A DNA stretch of 64,000 nt from CAVQCJ01 sp963849365 (GTDB lineage: Bacteria > Actinomycetota > Actinomycetes > Prado026): contig CAWKHA010000003.1 of the NCBI GenBank assembly GCA_963849365.1, positions 496,001 through 560,000 of the forward strand. The letters run 5' to 3'. The notes beneath the pieces are model-generated. The model did no database searches. It was not told the origin of the DNA and saw only the letters and a program-made list of their open reading frames with translations. Shown in pieces: positions 52,824-60,334 of the stretch (its first letter is position 1; the number at the start of each line of letters is the position of its first letter). The translations under genes were made by a program, and so were the position numbers.

Positions 52824-53922
52824 CGTGATCGAGGACGTGGCCCGGCTCTACGCGTCCGGTCGCACGTTCGGGCTCGCGACGGTCGTCCGCACCTGGAAGT
52901 CCGCGCCGCGGCCGGCCGGCGCGTCGATGGCCGTCTCCGCCGACGGCGAGGCGGTCGGCAGTGTGAGCGGCGGCTGCGTCGAGGGTGCGGTCTACGACCT
53001 CGCCCAGGAGGTGACCGCCTCCGGCCGTCCGGTGCTGCAGCGGTACGGCGTCACCGACGACGACGCGTTCGCCGTCGGCCTCACCTGCGGCGGGATCCTC
53101 GACGTCTTCGTCGAGGCCGTCTCCGAGCAGTCGTGGCCCGAGTTGCCCGAGGTCGTCGCGTCCGTCCGGGACCGGCAGCCGGTCGCCGTGGCGACGATCG
53201 TCGACGGCCCGGGGCTGGTCGGGGCGAAGCGGACGGTGTGGCCGGAACGCGCGGCCGGCACCCTCGGCTCGCCGCGGCTGGACCACGCCGTCGCAGACGA
53301 CGTCCGGGGCATGCTCGAGGCCGGGCGTACCGGTTTCCTGCACTACGGCGCCGACGGCGAGCGTCGCGGCGACGAGCTCGCGGTGTTCGTGCAGTCCTAC
53401 GCGCCGCCGCCGCGGATGCTGGTGTTCGGGGCGATCGACTTCGCGGCCGCGGTGGCCCGCATCGGCCGCTTCCTCGGTTACTACGTCACGGTCTGCGACG
53501 CCCGGCCGGTCTTCGCGACGACGAAGCGCTTCCCGGAGGCGGACGAGGTCGTCGTGAAGTGGCCGCACGAGTACCTCGCGACCACGGAGGTCGACGCGCG
53601 CACGGTCATCTGCGTGCTGACGCACGACCCCAAGTTCGACGTGCCGCTGCTGGAGGCCGCGTTGCGCACCCCGGCGGCGTACGTCGGGGCCATGGGCAGC
53701 CGCAAGACGCACGAGGACCGGATCGAGCGGCTGCGCGAGTCCGGGCTGACCGAGCAGGAGCTGGCCCGGCTCGCGTCGCCGATCGGGCTGGACATCGGCG
53801 CCCGCACGCCCGAGGAGACCGCCGTGTCGATCGCCGCCGAGATCGTGTCGGCGCACTGGGGCGGGACCGGCGGTCGGCTGACCGCCGCCGAAGGGCCGAT
53901 CCATCGCGACGCGCCGCGATGA
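52816..53922 (+). CDS. XdhC/CoxF-family molybdenum cofactor insertion protein
   Basis: XdhC proteins bind Mo cofactor and place it, after sulfuration, in xanthine-dehydrogenase-type enzymes. The 368 residues have the N-terminal XdhC_CoxI domain (TWKSAPRPAGASMAV, GSVSGGCVEGAVY, GLTCGGILDVFVE with its Cys) and the C-terminal Rossmann domain (LVFGAIDFAAAVARIGRFLGY, AYVGAMGSRKTHEDR, PIGLDIGARTPEE). The GTG start overlaps the VWA gene. Confidence 0.92.
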   Translation: MRDVIEDVARLYASGRTFGLATVVRTWKSAPRPAGASMAVSADGEAVGSVSGGCVEGAVYDLAQEVTASGRPVLQRYGVTDDDAFAVGLTCGGILDVFVEAVSEQSWPELPEVVASVRDRQPVAVATIVDGPGLVGAKRTVWPERAAGTLGSPRLDHAVADDVRGMLEAGRTGFLHYGADGERRGDELAVFVQSYAPPPRMLVFGAIDFAAAVARIGRFLGYYVTVCDARPVFATTKRFPEADEVVVKWPHEYLATTEVDARTVICVLTHDPKFDVPLLEAALRTPAAYVGAMGSRKTHEDRIERLRESGLTEQELARLASPIGLDIGARTPEETAVSIAAEIVSAHWGGTGGRLTAAEGPIHRDAPR

Positions 53923-53938
53923 GGACCGGAGGAACCGG

Positions 53939-54787
53939 ATGCCCGTGACGCCCGCGGCGCCCGGTGACTCGGGCCGGCGGCGCCCGGCCCGGGTGGCCGG
54001 CCTCGTGCTCGCCGCCGGCGCCGGCACCCGGTTCGGCGGGCCCAAGGCCGTGGCCGAGCTCGACGGCGAACGCCTGGTCGACCGGGCCGTGCGGGTGCTT
54101 CGCGTCGGGGGTTGCGACCCGGTGCTCGCCGTGCTCGGGGCGGTGGTGGTGGACGTCCCGGGGGCCGACGCGGTCGTGGTGAACCAGGACTGGCCGACCG
54201 GGATGGGCTCGTCGCTGCGTGCCGGGCTGGCGGCCCCCGAGCTGGCCGGCTGCTCGGCCGTGCTCCTGCTGCTGGTCGACCAGCCGGGGGTGCGGGCCGA
54301 GGCGGTCCGGGCGATGGTCGCGGCGCACGGATCCGGCGCCGGGCTGGCCGTCGCGTCGTACCCCGAGGGCACCGGGCACCCGGTGCTGATCGGACGCGCG
54401 CACTGGGCCGGCGTGGCGGAGCTCGCCCGCGGCGACGTCGGGGCCCGCCCGTACCTGGCCGAGCACGAGGACGAGGTCGTCGCAGTGGACTGCACCGGGC
54501 GCGGGGACGCAGCGGATGCCGACACGCCCCAGGAGCTGGCCGGCCGCGGCGTGCTGTCGAGGATCGCCGGCGACCTGTCCGCGGGGGGCGGTGGCATCGG
54601 CGGCCTGGCCGCGGGCATGGACGAGCTGGGGGCCCTGCTCGGCGGGTCCGGAGCTCGGGCCCGGCTGGAGGAGAAAGCCGCGCAGGAGGTCCGGCGCGAG
54701 ACGCAGGAATCCGGCGATCCGCCGTTCGACGTCGACCTGGACGCCGGAGTGGTCCGCCTGCGCCGTCCCGGGCCGCCGCCGCAGTAA
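53939..54787 (+). CDS. MocA-like molybdenum cofactor nucleotidyltransferase with a C-terminal extension
   Basis: A 282-residue protein. Residues about 20-195 are a MobA/MocA-type NTP transferase: GLVLAAGAGTRFGGPKAVAEL, VVNQDWPTGMGSSLRAGL and LLLLVDQPGV. Such enzymes add CMP or GMP to Mo cofactor for hydroxylases. Residues about 200-282 form an unusual extension (MDELGALLGGSGARARLEEK, FDVDLDAGVVRLRRP) that resembles small DUF6191-like actinobacterial proteins; that match is from memory. It follows xdhC by 16 nt with GGAGG as ribosome site. Confidence 0.85.
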   Translation: MPVTPAAPGDSGRRRPARVAGLVLAAGAGTRFGGPKAVAELDGERLVDRAVRVLRVGGCDPVLAVLGAVVVDVPGADAVVVNQDWPTGMGSSLRAGLAAPELAGCSAVLLLLVDQPGVRAEAVRAMVAAHGSGAGLAVASYPEGTGHPVLIGRAHWAGVAELARGDVGARPYLAEHEDEVVAVDCTGRGDAADADTPQELAGRGVLSRIAGDLSAGGGGIGGLAAGMDELGALLGGSGARARLEEKAAQEVRRETQESGDPPFDVDLDAGVVRLRRPGPPPQ

Positions 54788-54797
54788 CGTCCTCGCT

Positions 54798-55505
54798 GTG
54801 AGCGTCCCTGTGCTGCCGCCGGTGGGGGCCTTCGCGGACGACGACGGCTCGGCCGAGCCGATGCTGGCCGCGGTTCTGGCCGACCACGCCGCCGGCCGCG
54901 CCGACCTGCACGCCGTGCAGCGCCTGCTGCTGACCGCCCGCGTCCTGGTACCAGTCGTGGCGACCGCGACGCAGACGGAGCGGACCGAGTCCGGCCGGAC
55001 GGTCGAGAAGGTGGCGCAGATGGCCAGCGTGACCGTGACCGGACGGGACGGCCGGCGGGCCCTGCCGGTCTTCACATCGCTCGAAGCCCTGGCTCGGTGG
55101 GACCCGGCCGCGCGCCCCTTCCCGACGACCGCACCGGCCGCCGCCGCCGGGGCCTTCGCCGAGGGGGCCGTCGCCCTGCTGGTCGACTTCGCCGGGCCGT
55201 ACCACGTCGTCGTCGAGGGGCCGCCCATGCTGGCGCTGGCCGAGGGCAGACTCTGGCTGCCGGCGGCGCAGGACCCGGAGATCTGCGGCGCGGTGCGTGC
55301 CGCCCTCGCCGGCCTGCCCGGCCTGGCTGGCGTGGACATCGACGCCTCGGCCGAGGCGGACCTCGCCCTGACCCTGCACGTGCAGCCGTTGGCCGGTGAC
55401 CAGGTGCGCGAGGTCGCCCAGGAGGCGGCCGCGCGCCTGGCTCGCGTCGACCTCCTGCGCACCCGGCTCGAGCGGGGTCTGGACCTGGCCGCCGTCAGCG
55501 TCTGA
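54798..55505 (+). CDS. SseB-family protein
   Basis: A 235-residue protein with the SseB N-terminal domain pattern (VQRLLLTARVLVPVVA, VFTSLEALARWDPAARPFP, LLVDFAGPYHVVVEG) common in actinobacteria just upstream of infC. The function is unknown. The C-terminal region has repeated Leu/Ala-rich helices (QVREVAQEAAARLARVDLL). TAACGT (54785-54790) lies 7 nt before the GTG: another leaderless-type start. Confidence 0.82.
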   Translation: MSVPVLPPVGAFADDDGSAEPMLAAVLADHAAGRADLHAVQRLLLTARVLVPVVATATQTERTESGRTVEKVAQMASVTVTGRDGRRALPVFTSLEALARWDPAARPFPTTAPAAAAGAFAEGAVALLVDFAGPYHVVVEGPPMLALAEGRLWLPAAQDPEICGAVRAALAGLPGLAGVDIDASAEADLALTLHVQPLAGDQVREVAQEAAARLARVDLLRTRLERGLDLAAVSV

Positions 55506-55545
55506 GCGGTCCGCGCAGCCGGTCGGCCGAGCGGGGATCGGCTGG

Positions 55546-55820
55546 TAGCCTGGACCGCGACCGACCGTCCCCTGTACGGCTCCTGCGGGCCGTGGCAGTC
55601 CGGGGGCGGTCTGCAAGTGGAGGCCCGCCTCCCACCTGCCGACCCGGCGAGTCCGAGGTCGTCGGGTCAAGGTCAGGGCGGCGGCTCGCGCCGGCGCCCG
55701 GCGAGCGACCGCCGCGTGGCGGCCGCTCGTGCGACCGCAGACGGGCCCCCGCGTGCACCAGGAGCGGGGGCCTTCTCCGTCTCCGGGGGTCGACCGAGTC
55801 GGACGTCCCGAGGAGGACAC
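55546..55820 (+). promoter_or_regulatory. infC operon leader with terminator-like hairpin
   Basis: A -10 box TAGCCT (55546-55551) begins a leader of about 260 nt with no gene. Near its end, GGCCCCCGC (55744-55752) pairs with GCGGGGGCC (55764-55772) across an 11-nt loop, followed by TTCTCC, which resembles an attenuator. Ribosomal-protein L20 or IF3 feedback on such leaders is known in other bacteria; here it is an inference from position and structure. Confidence 0.6.
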
Positions 55821-56498
55821 ATCAGCGCAGAGCCCCGCATCAACGACCGGATCCGCGTCCCCGAGGTGCGCCTGGTCGGTCCGAACGGAGAGCAGGTCGG
55901 CATCGTCCGCATCGAGGACGCGTTGCGGCTGGCCCAGGAGTCCGATCTCGACCTGGTCGAGGTCGCCCCGATGGCTCGCCCGCCGGTCTGCAAGCTCATG
56001 GACTACGGCAAGTTCAAGTACGAGTCGGCCATGAAGGCCCGTGAGGACCGCAAGAAGCAGGTCAACACGGTCATCAAGGAGATGAAGCTCAGGCCGAAGA
56101 TCGACCCGCACGACTACGAGACCAAGAAGGGCCACGTCGTCCGGTTCCTGAACGCCGGCGACAAGGTGAAGATCACGATCATGTTCCGCGGGCGCGAGCA
56201 GTCCCGGCCCGAGCTGGGCTACCGGCTGCTGCAGCGGCTCGCGACCGACGTGCAGGACATCGGCTCGGTCGAGTCGGCGCCCAAGCAGGACGGCCGAAAC
56301 ATGATCATGGTCCTCGGGCCCACCAAGAAGAAGTCGGAGGTCCGCGCCGAACGCGAGGCGGAGCGGCGAAGGCACGACGCCGGCCCGGCGGCCGGTGAGG
56401 ACGCCGGTCACGACTCCGGTACCGAGACCGTCCCGGCGGCCACGGCGCCGGCCGGGGCCGGCGACGCGACCCAGCCCGAGCCGGACCCGACCGGCTGA
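55821..56498 (+). CDS. infC: Translation initiation factor IF-3, ATC start
   Basis: IF3 keeps ribosomal subunits apart and rejects wrong start codons. The 225 residues have the N-terminal domain (EPRINDRIRVPEVRLVGPNG, LDLVEVAPMARPPVCKLMDYGK) and the C-terminal domain (KVKITIMFRGREQSRPELGY). No ATG, GTG or TTG lies in frame between the hairpin and SAEPRINDR; AGGAGG (55811-55816) is followed 4 nt later by ATC at 55821. A rare start codon would make infC self-limiting, as for AUU in E. coli. The charged C-terminal extension (residues 175-225) is actinobacterial in style. Confidence 0.93.
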   Translation: MSAEPRINDRIRVPEVRLVGPNGEQVGIVRIEDALRLAQESDLDLVEVAPMARPPVCKLMDYGKFKYESAMKAREDRKKQVNTVIKEMKLRPKIDPHDYETKKGHVVRFLNAGDKVKITIMFRGREQSRPELGYRLLQRLATDVQDIGSVESAPKQDGRNMIMVLGPTKKKSEVRAEREAERRRHDAGPAAGEDAGHDSGTETVPAATAPAGAGDATQPEPDPTG

Positions 56499-56593
56499 AG
56501 CAGACGCCGGACACCGAGCACAACGGCCCCACAGCGAACGCCCAGCAACGACCGACGACCCCCGGGTCGCGACCCACGAGGAGACACGGCGTC

Positions 56594-56788
56594 ATGCCGA
56601 AGATGAAGACGCACAGTGGTGCGAAGAAGCGCTTCCGCGTGACCGGCACCGGGAAGGTCATGCGAGAGCAGGCGAACCGCAGGCACCTGCTCGAGGTGAA
56701 GCCCTCCAGGCGGACCCGGCGGCTGGCCGTGGACGTCACCGCATCGCCCGCCGACGTCAAGAAGATCAAGCGCCTGCTCGGCATCTGA
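56594..56788 (+). CDS. rpmI: Ribosomal protein bL35
   Basis: A 64-residue basic large-subunit protein: MPKMKTHSGAKKRFRVTGTG, ANRRHLLEVKPSRRTRRL and a C-terminal KKIKRLLGI. The ribosome site GAGGAG precedes the ATG. It is 95 nt after infC, in the standard infC-rpmI-rplT order. Confidence 0.98.
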   Translation: MPKMKTHSGAKKRFRVTGTGKVMREQANRRHLLEVKPSRRTRRLAVDVTASPADVKKIKRLLGI

Positions 56789-56802
56789 CCCGACCTGCAC
56801 GA

Positions 56803-56824
56803 GCCCGGGACGCGAGCCCCGGGC
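56803..56824 (+). promoter_or_regulatory. GC hairpin between rpmI and rplT
   Basis: GCCCGGG (56803-56809) pairs with CCCGGGC (56818-56824) 25 nt ahead of the rplT start. It could be an L20 autoregulatory target or an RNA-processing structure; there is no U-tract. Confidence 0.35.
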
Positions 56825-56846
56825 CCATCACCAAGGAGCACCTCAA

Positions 56847-57227
56847 GTGGCACGCGTGAAGCGGGCGGTCAACGCCCAGAAGAAGCGCCGGGACACCCTC
56901 GAGCGCGCCAGCGGTTACCGCGGCCAGCGGTCCAGGCTGTACCGCAAGGCGAAGGAGCAGGTCACTCACTCCCTCGTGTACGCCTACCGCGACCGCAAGA
57001 AGCGCAAGGGCGACTTCCGGCAGCTGTGGATCCAGCGGATCAACGCCGCCGCCCGGGCCAACGGGATGACGTACAACCGGTTCGTCCAGGGTCTGAAGGC
57101 CGCCGGCGTCGAGGTCGACCGCCGGATGCTCGCGGAGCTGGCCGTCCAGGACGCGCCCGCGTTCACCGTGCTGGTCGAGGTCGCCCGCAAGGCGCTCCCG
57201 GCCGACGTGAACGCACCAGCGGCCTGA
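56847..57227 (+). CDS. rplT: Ribosomal protein bL20
   Basis: An early-assembly large-subunit protein that in other bacteria also represses its own operon. The 126 residues include MARVKRAVNAQKKRRDTLER, YRGQRSRLYRKAKEQV, RDRKKRKGDFRQLWIQRINA and RMLAELAVQDAPAF. It begins at a GTG with AAGGAG upstream. Confidence 0.98.
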   Translation: MARVKRAVNAQKKRRDTLERASGYRGQRSRLYRKAKEQVTHSLVYAYRDRKKRKGDFRQLWIQRINAAARANGMTYNRFVQGLKAAGVEVDRRMLAELAVQDAPAFTVLVEVARKALPADVNAPAA

Positions 57228-57258
57228 CCACGCGAGCCGACGGAGCTCGCACCGCACG

Positions 57259-58116
57259 ATGAGCAACGGCACCGGGCCGCTGTCGGCGCGTAACCCGCGC
57301 GTGACGGCGGCCCGGCGTCTGCTCCGGGCTCGCGAGCGCGATCGGGAGCGGCTGTTCCTCGCCGAGGGTCCGCAGGCGGTACGGGAGGCGCTGGCCAGCG
57401 CCGCTGTGTCCGGGCCCGGCCACCAACACCCCGTGCGGGAGGTCTTCGTCGATGTGGCCGGACGTGACCGCCACGCCGACCTGGTGCGGGCCGCGGCGGC
57501 GGCAGGCGTCCCGGTGCACGACGTCGGCACGCAGGCCCTCGCATCGGTCAGCGACACGGTCACCCCGCAGGGCATCGTCGCGGTCTGCCGGTTCCTGGAC
57601 GTGGGCCTGACCGACGCGGTCGCCGGCGGGCCGGGGCTGGTCACCGTGCTCGTCCAGGCCCGCGACCCCGGCAACGCCGGCACCGTGCTCCGGGCCTCCG
57701 ACGCCGCTGGTGCCGGGGCGGTCGTCCTCACCGAGGGCAGCGTCGACCCGTACAACGGCAAGTGCGTGCGCGCCTCGGCCGGCAGCCTGTTCCACCTGCC
57801 GATCGTGACCGGTGCGCGCGTCACCGACACGCTCCGGATCCTGCGCGCGGCCGGACTCCAGATCCTGGCCGCCGACGGGGCGGGCGCCGTGGACCTGGAC
57901 TCGGCCGCAGCGGACGGAACCCTGGGACACCCCACCGCCTGGCTGTTCGGCAACGAGGCGTGGGGGCTGCCGGACGACGTGCGCGACCTGGCCGACGCCG
58001 TCGTCCGGGTGCCGATCTACGGGTCGGCCGAGAGCCTGAACCTGGCGGCCGCGGCCGCGGTGTGCCTGTACGCGTCCGCCCGCGCCCTGCGGGCGGCCAC
58101 CCCGGCAGGGCCCTGA
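57259..58116 (+). CDS. SpoU/TrmH-family RNA 2'-O-methyltransferase
   Basis: A 285-residue SPOUT enzyme with an N-terminal substrate domain (RLLRARERDRERLFLAEGPQ, the usual EG..V pattern) and the knotted SAM domain: motif 1 VLVQARDPGNAGTVLRASDA, motif 2 WLFGNEAWGLP, motif 3 VPIYGSAESLNLAAAAAVCLY. The position after rplT is that of the 23S rRNA methyltransferase genes (tsnR-like). The exact nucleotide cannot be told from the sequence. Its stop overlaps the next ATG. Confidence 0.9.
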   Translation: MSNGTGPLSARNPRVTAARRLLRARERDRERLFLAEGPQAVREALASAAVSGPGHQHPVREVFVDVAGRDRHADLVRAAAAAGVPVHDVGTQALASVSDTVTPQGIVAVCRFLDVGLTDAVAGGPGLVTVLVQARDPGNAGTVLRASDAAGAGAVVLTEGSVDPYNGKCVRASAGSLFHLPIVTGARVTDTLRILRAAGLQILAADGAGAVDLDSAAADGTLGHPTAWLFGNEAWGLPDDVRDLADAVVRVPIYGSAESLNLAAAAAVCLYASARALRAATPAGP

Positions 58117-59153
58117 TGGACGCGGAGCACCCGTACGACCAGCTCCCGGACGGTCTCGTCGTGGCCGGACCCGACGGGTTGGTCACCGTCCTGAACCGGG
58201 CCGCGACCCGGCTCACCGGGATCCGCGCCGCCGACGCGCTGGGCCGGCCGCTGGAGGACGTGCTCCCGCTCGTCGACACGCGCGGCCGGGCCTGGTGGGC
58301 CTGCACGCGCCCGTACGACGGGCTCGGCACGCGGGTGCGCCAGCCGGAGATCGAGCTGACGCTGCCGGGGGTCGGTTCCCTGCTGGTCACCGCAGCGTTC
58401 GTCCGTGGCCCGGGTCGCGGCGCCCCGGTGGAGTCCGTCGTGGTGGCCCTGCGCGGGACGCAGGGTCGCGACCGCGCCGAGCGGGACAGGGCCGAGCTGG
58501 TCGCCACCGTCGCCCACGAGCTGCGGTCTCCGCTGACATCGGTGAAGGGCTTCACCTCGACATTGCTGGCCAAGTGGGAACGTTTCACCGACGAACAGCG
58601 CCGGCTGATGCTGGAGACGGTCGAGGCCGACGCGGACCGCGTGACCCGGCTGATCACCGAGCTGCTCGACGTGGCCCGGATCGACTCGGGCCGCCTCGAG
58701 CTGCACCGCAGCCTCGTCGACTTCCCGGCCCTGCTGGGACGGCACGTCGACCGGCTCGTCGCCGGCGGCCAACCTTCGTCCCGGTTCTCGCTGCGCGTGG
58801 CGCCAGGCCTGCCCGAGACGTGGGCGGACGCGGACAAGCTGGAGCAGGTCTTCGCCAACCTGCTCGAGAACGCCTTGCGGCACGGTGGCGGGCACGTCCG
58901 CCTCTCGGTCGAGCGGGCCGGCGACGGGACCGCCGTCACGGTCGAGGACGAAGGGCTCGGCGTGCCCGACGAGGCGGCGTCGCGGGTCTTCACGCGGTTC
59001 TGGCGAGGCGACCGTCGCGGCGGGACGGGTCTGGGCCTGTACATCGTCAAGGGACTGGTCGACGCGCACGGCGGCACCGTGACGCTGGACCGCGGCCCCG
59101 CCGGCGGCGCGCTCTTCCGGGTGATCGTCCCGGCCGGGACGGCGCCCGGATAA
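58116..59153 (+). CDS. Soluble PAS-domain histidine kinase, orphan
   Basis: A 345-residue kinase without membrane segments. A PAS domain (residues about 5-110; LPDGLVVAGPDGLVTVLNRAATRLTG) precedes the HisKA box TVAHELRSPLTSVKGF with His134 and a HATPase_c domain (FANLLENALRHGG, VEDEGLGVPDE, GTGLGLYIVKGLVDAHGG). It is coupled to the SpoU gene by a TGATG overlap, and no response regulator is nearby. Orphan kinases at this place are seen in other actinobacteria; the partner and signal are unknown. Confidence 0.92.
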   Translation: MDAEHPYDQLPDGLVVAGPDGLVTVLNRAATRLTGIRAADALGRPLEDVLPLVDTRGRAWWACTRPYDGLGTRVRQPEIELTLPGVGSLLVTAAFVRGPGRGAPVESVVVALRGTQGRDRAERDRAELVATVAHELRSPLTSVKGFTSTLLAKWERFTDEQRRLMLETVEADADRVTRLITELLDVARIDSGRLELHRSLVDFPALLGRHVDRLVAGGQPSSRFSLRVAPGLPETWADADKLEQVFANLLENALRHGGGHVRLSVERAGDGTAVTVEDEGLGVPDEAASRVFTRFWRGDRRGGTGLGLYIVKGLVDAHGGTVTLDRGPAGGALFRVIVPAGTAPG

Positions 59154-59181
59154 CCGCACCGGTCCCGCGGGGGGCACCGCC

Positions 59182-59187
59182 TAGACT
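59182..59187 (+). promoter_or_regulatory. Putative -10 box of pheST
   Basis: TAGACT fits TANNNT and would give a 30-nt leader with GGAGG (near 59208) before the pheS ATG at 59225. No T-box or leader peptide is visible. Confidence 0.45.
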
Positions 59188-59224
59188 CGGCGGGCAGCCG
59201 TCGCCCCCGGAGGACCACGTACCG

Positions 59225-60334
59225 ATGTCCGCGCCCAACCAGTCGTACGACCCCGTCGAGGTGACCGCGCTGCACCCCGACGAGGTGGCCAGGGCCGTGG
59301 CCGAGGCGCTGTCCGCCGTCGCGTCCGCCGGTGACCTCGACCAGCTCAAGGCCGCCCGGCTGGCCCATGCGGGCGACCGCTCACCGCTGGCCCTGGCGAA
59401 CCGGGAGATCGGCGCGCTGCCCCCGCAGGCCAAGGCCGAGGCGGGGCAGCGGGTAGGGCAGGCCCGCCAGCAGGTGCGCGCCGCGCTGGAGGCGCGGCAG
59501 GCCGTGCTCGAGGCGGAGCGGGACGCGTCCGTGCTGGTCGACCAGACCGTCGACGTGACCCTGCCGTACGACCGCGTCCCGGCAGGCGCGCGGCACCCGC
59601 TGGCGACGCTGGTCGACCGCATCTGCGAAGTCTTCGTCGCGCTGGGCTACCAGGTGGCCGACGGCCCCGAGGTCGAGGCGGAGTGGCTGAACTTCGACGC
59701 CCTCAACATCCCGCCGGACCACCCGGCCCGCACGATGCAGGACACGTTCTTCGTGGAGCCGCCGGAGGACGGTCTGGTCCTGCGCACGCACACCTCGCCG
59801 GTGCAGGCCCGCACGATGCTGACGCAGTCCCCGCCGATCTACCTGATCTGCCCGGGCAGCACGTACCGCACGGACGAGCTCGACGCCACCCACAGCCCGG
59901 TGTTCGCCCAGGTCGAGGGTCTCGTCGTGGACCGCGGGATCACGATGGCGCACCTGAAGGGCACCCTCGACCACTTCGCGGCCGAGATGTTCGGGCCGGC
60001 GGTCGTCACCCGGCTGCGCCCGTCGTACTTCCCCTTCACCGAGCCGTCCGCCGAGGTCGACGTGCTGTGCTTCGCGTGCCACGGGACGTCCGTCGGCAAC
60101 CCGGACGCGCCGTGCCGGACCTGCGGCTCCGAGGGCTGGATCGAGTGGGGCGGCTGCGGAATGGTCGACCCCCGCGTCTTCGTCGCCTGTGGCGTGGATC
60201 CCGACGTCTACACCGGTTTCGCCTTCGGCATGGGGATCGAGCGGACGCTGATGTTCCAGCACAGCGTGCGGGACATGCGCGACATGATCGAGGGCGACGT
60301 TCGCTTCACCCTCGCATTCGGTTCGGGGCTGTGA
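59225..60334 (+). CDS. pheS: Phenylalanyl-tRNA synthetase alpha subunit
   Basis: Class II synthetase subunit; charges tRNA-Phe as an alpha2beta2 complex. The 369 residues have an N-terminal coiled coil (about 15-105), motif 1 HPLATLVDRICEVFVALGY, motif 2 around LLRTHTSPVQARTM and STYRTDELDATHSP, and motif 3 FAFGMGIERTLMF. The ATG at 59225 follows GGAGG. Its stop overlaps pheT (TGATG). Confidence 0.97.
   Translation: MSAPNQSYDPVEVTALHPDEVARAVAEALSAVASAGDLDQLKAARLAHAGDRSPLALANREIGALPPQAKAEAGQRVGQARQQVRAALEARQAVLEAERDASVLVDQTVDVTLPYDRVPAGARHPLATLVDRICEVFVALGYQVADGPEVEAEWLNFDALNIPPDHPARTMQDTFFVEPPEDGLVLRTHTSPVQARTMLTQSPPIYLICPGSTYRTDELDATHSPVFAQVEGLVVDRGITMAHLKGTLDHFAAEMFGPAVVTRLRPSYFPFTEPSAEVDVLCFACHGTSVGNPDAPCRTCGSEGWIEWGGCGMVDPRVFVACGVDPDVYTGFAFGMGIERTLMFQHSVRDMRDMIEGDVRFTLAFGSGL

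Noticed and set aside
59154..59224. T-box or Phe-rich leader peptide before pheS
   Set aside because: The leader is only about 30 nt, with no Phe codon run and no T-box sequence.
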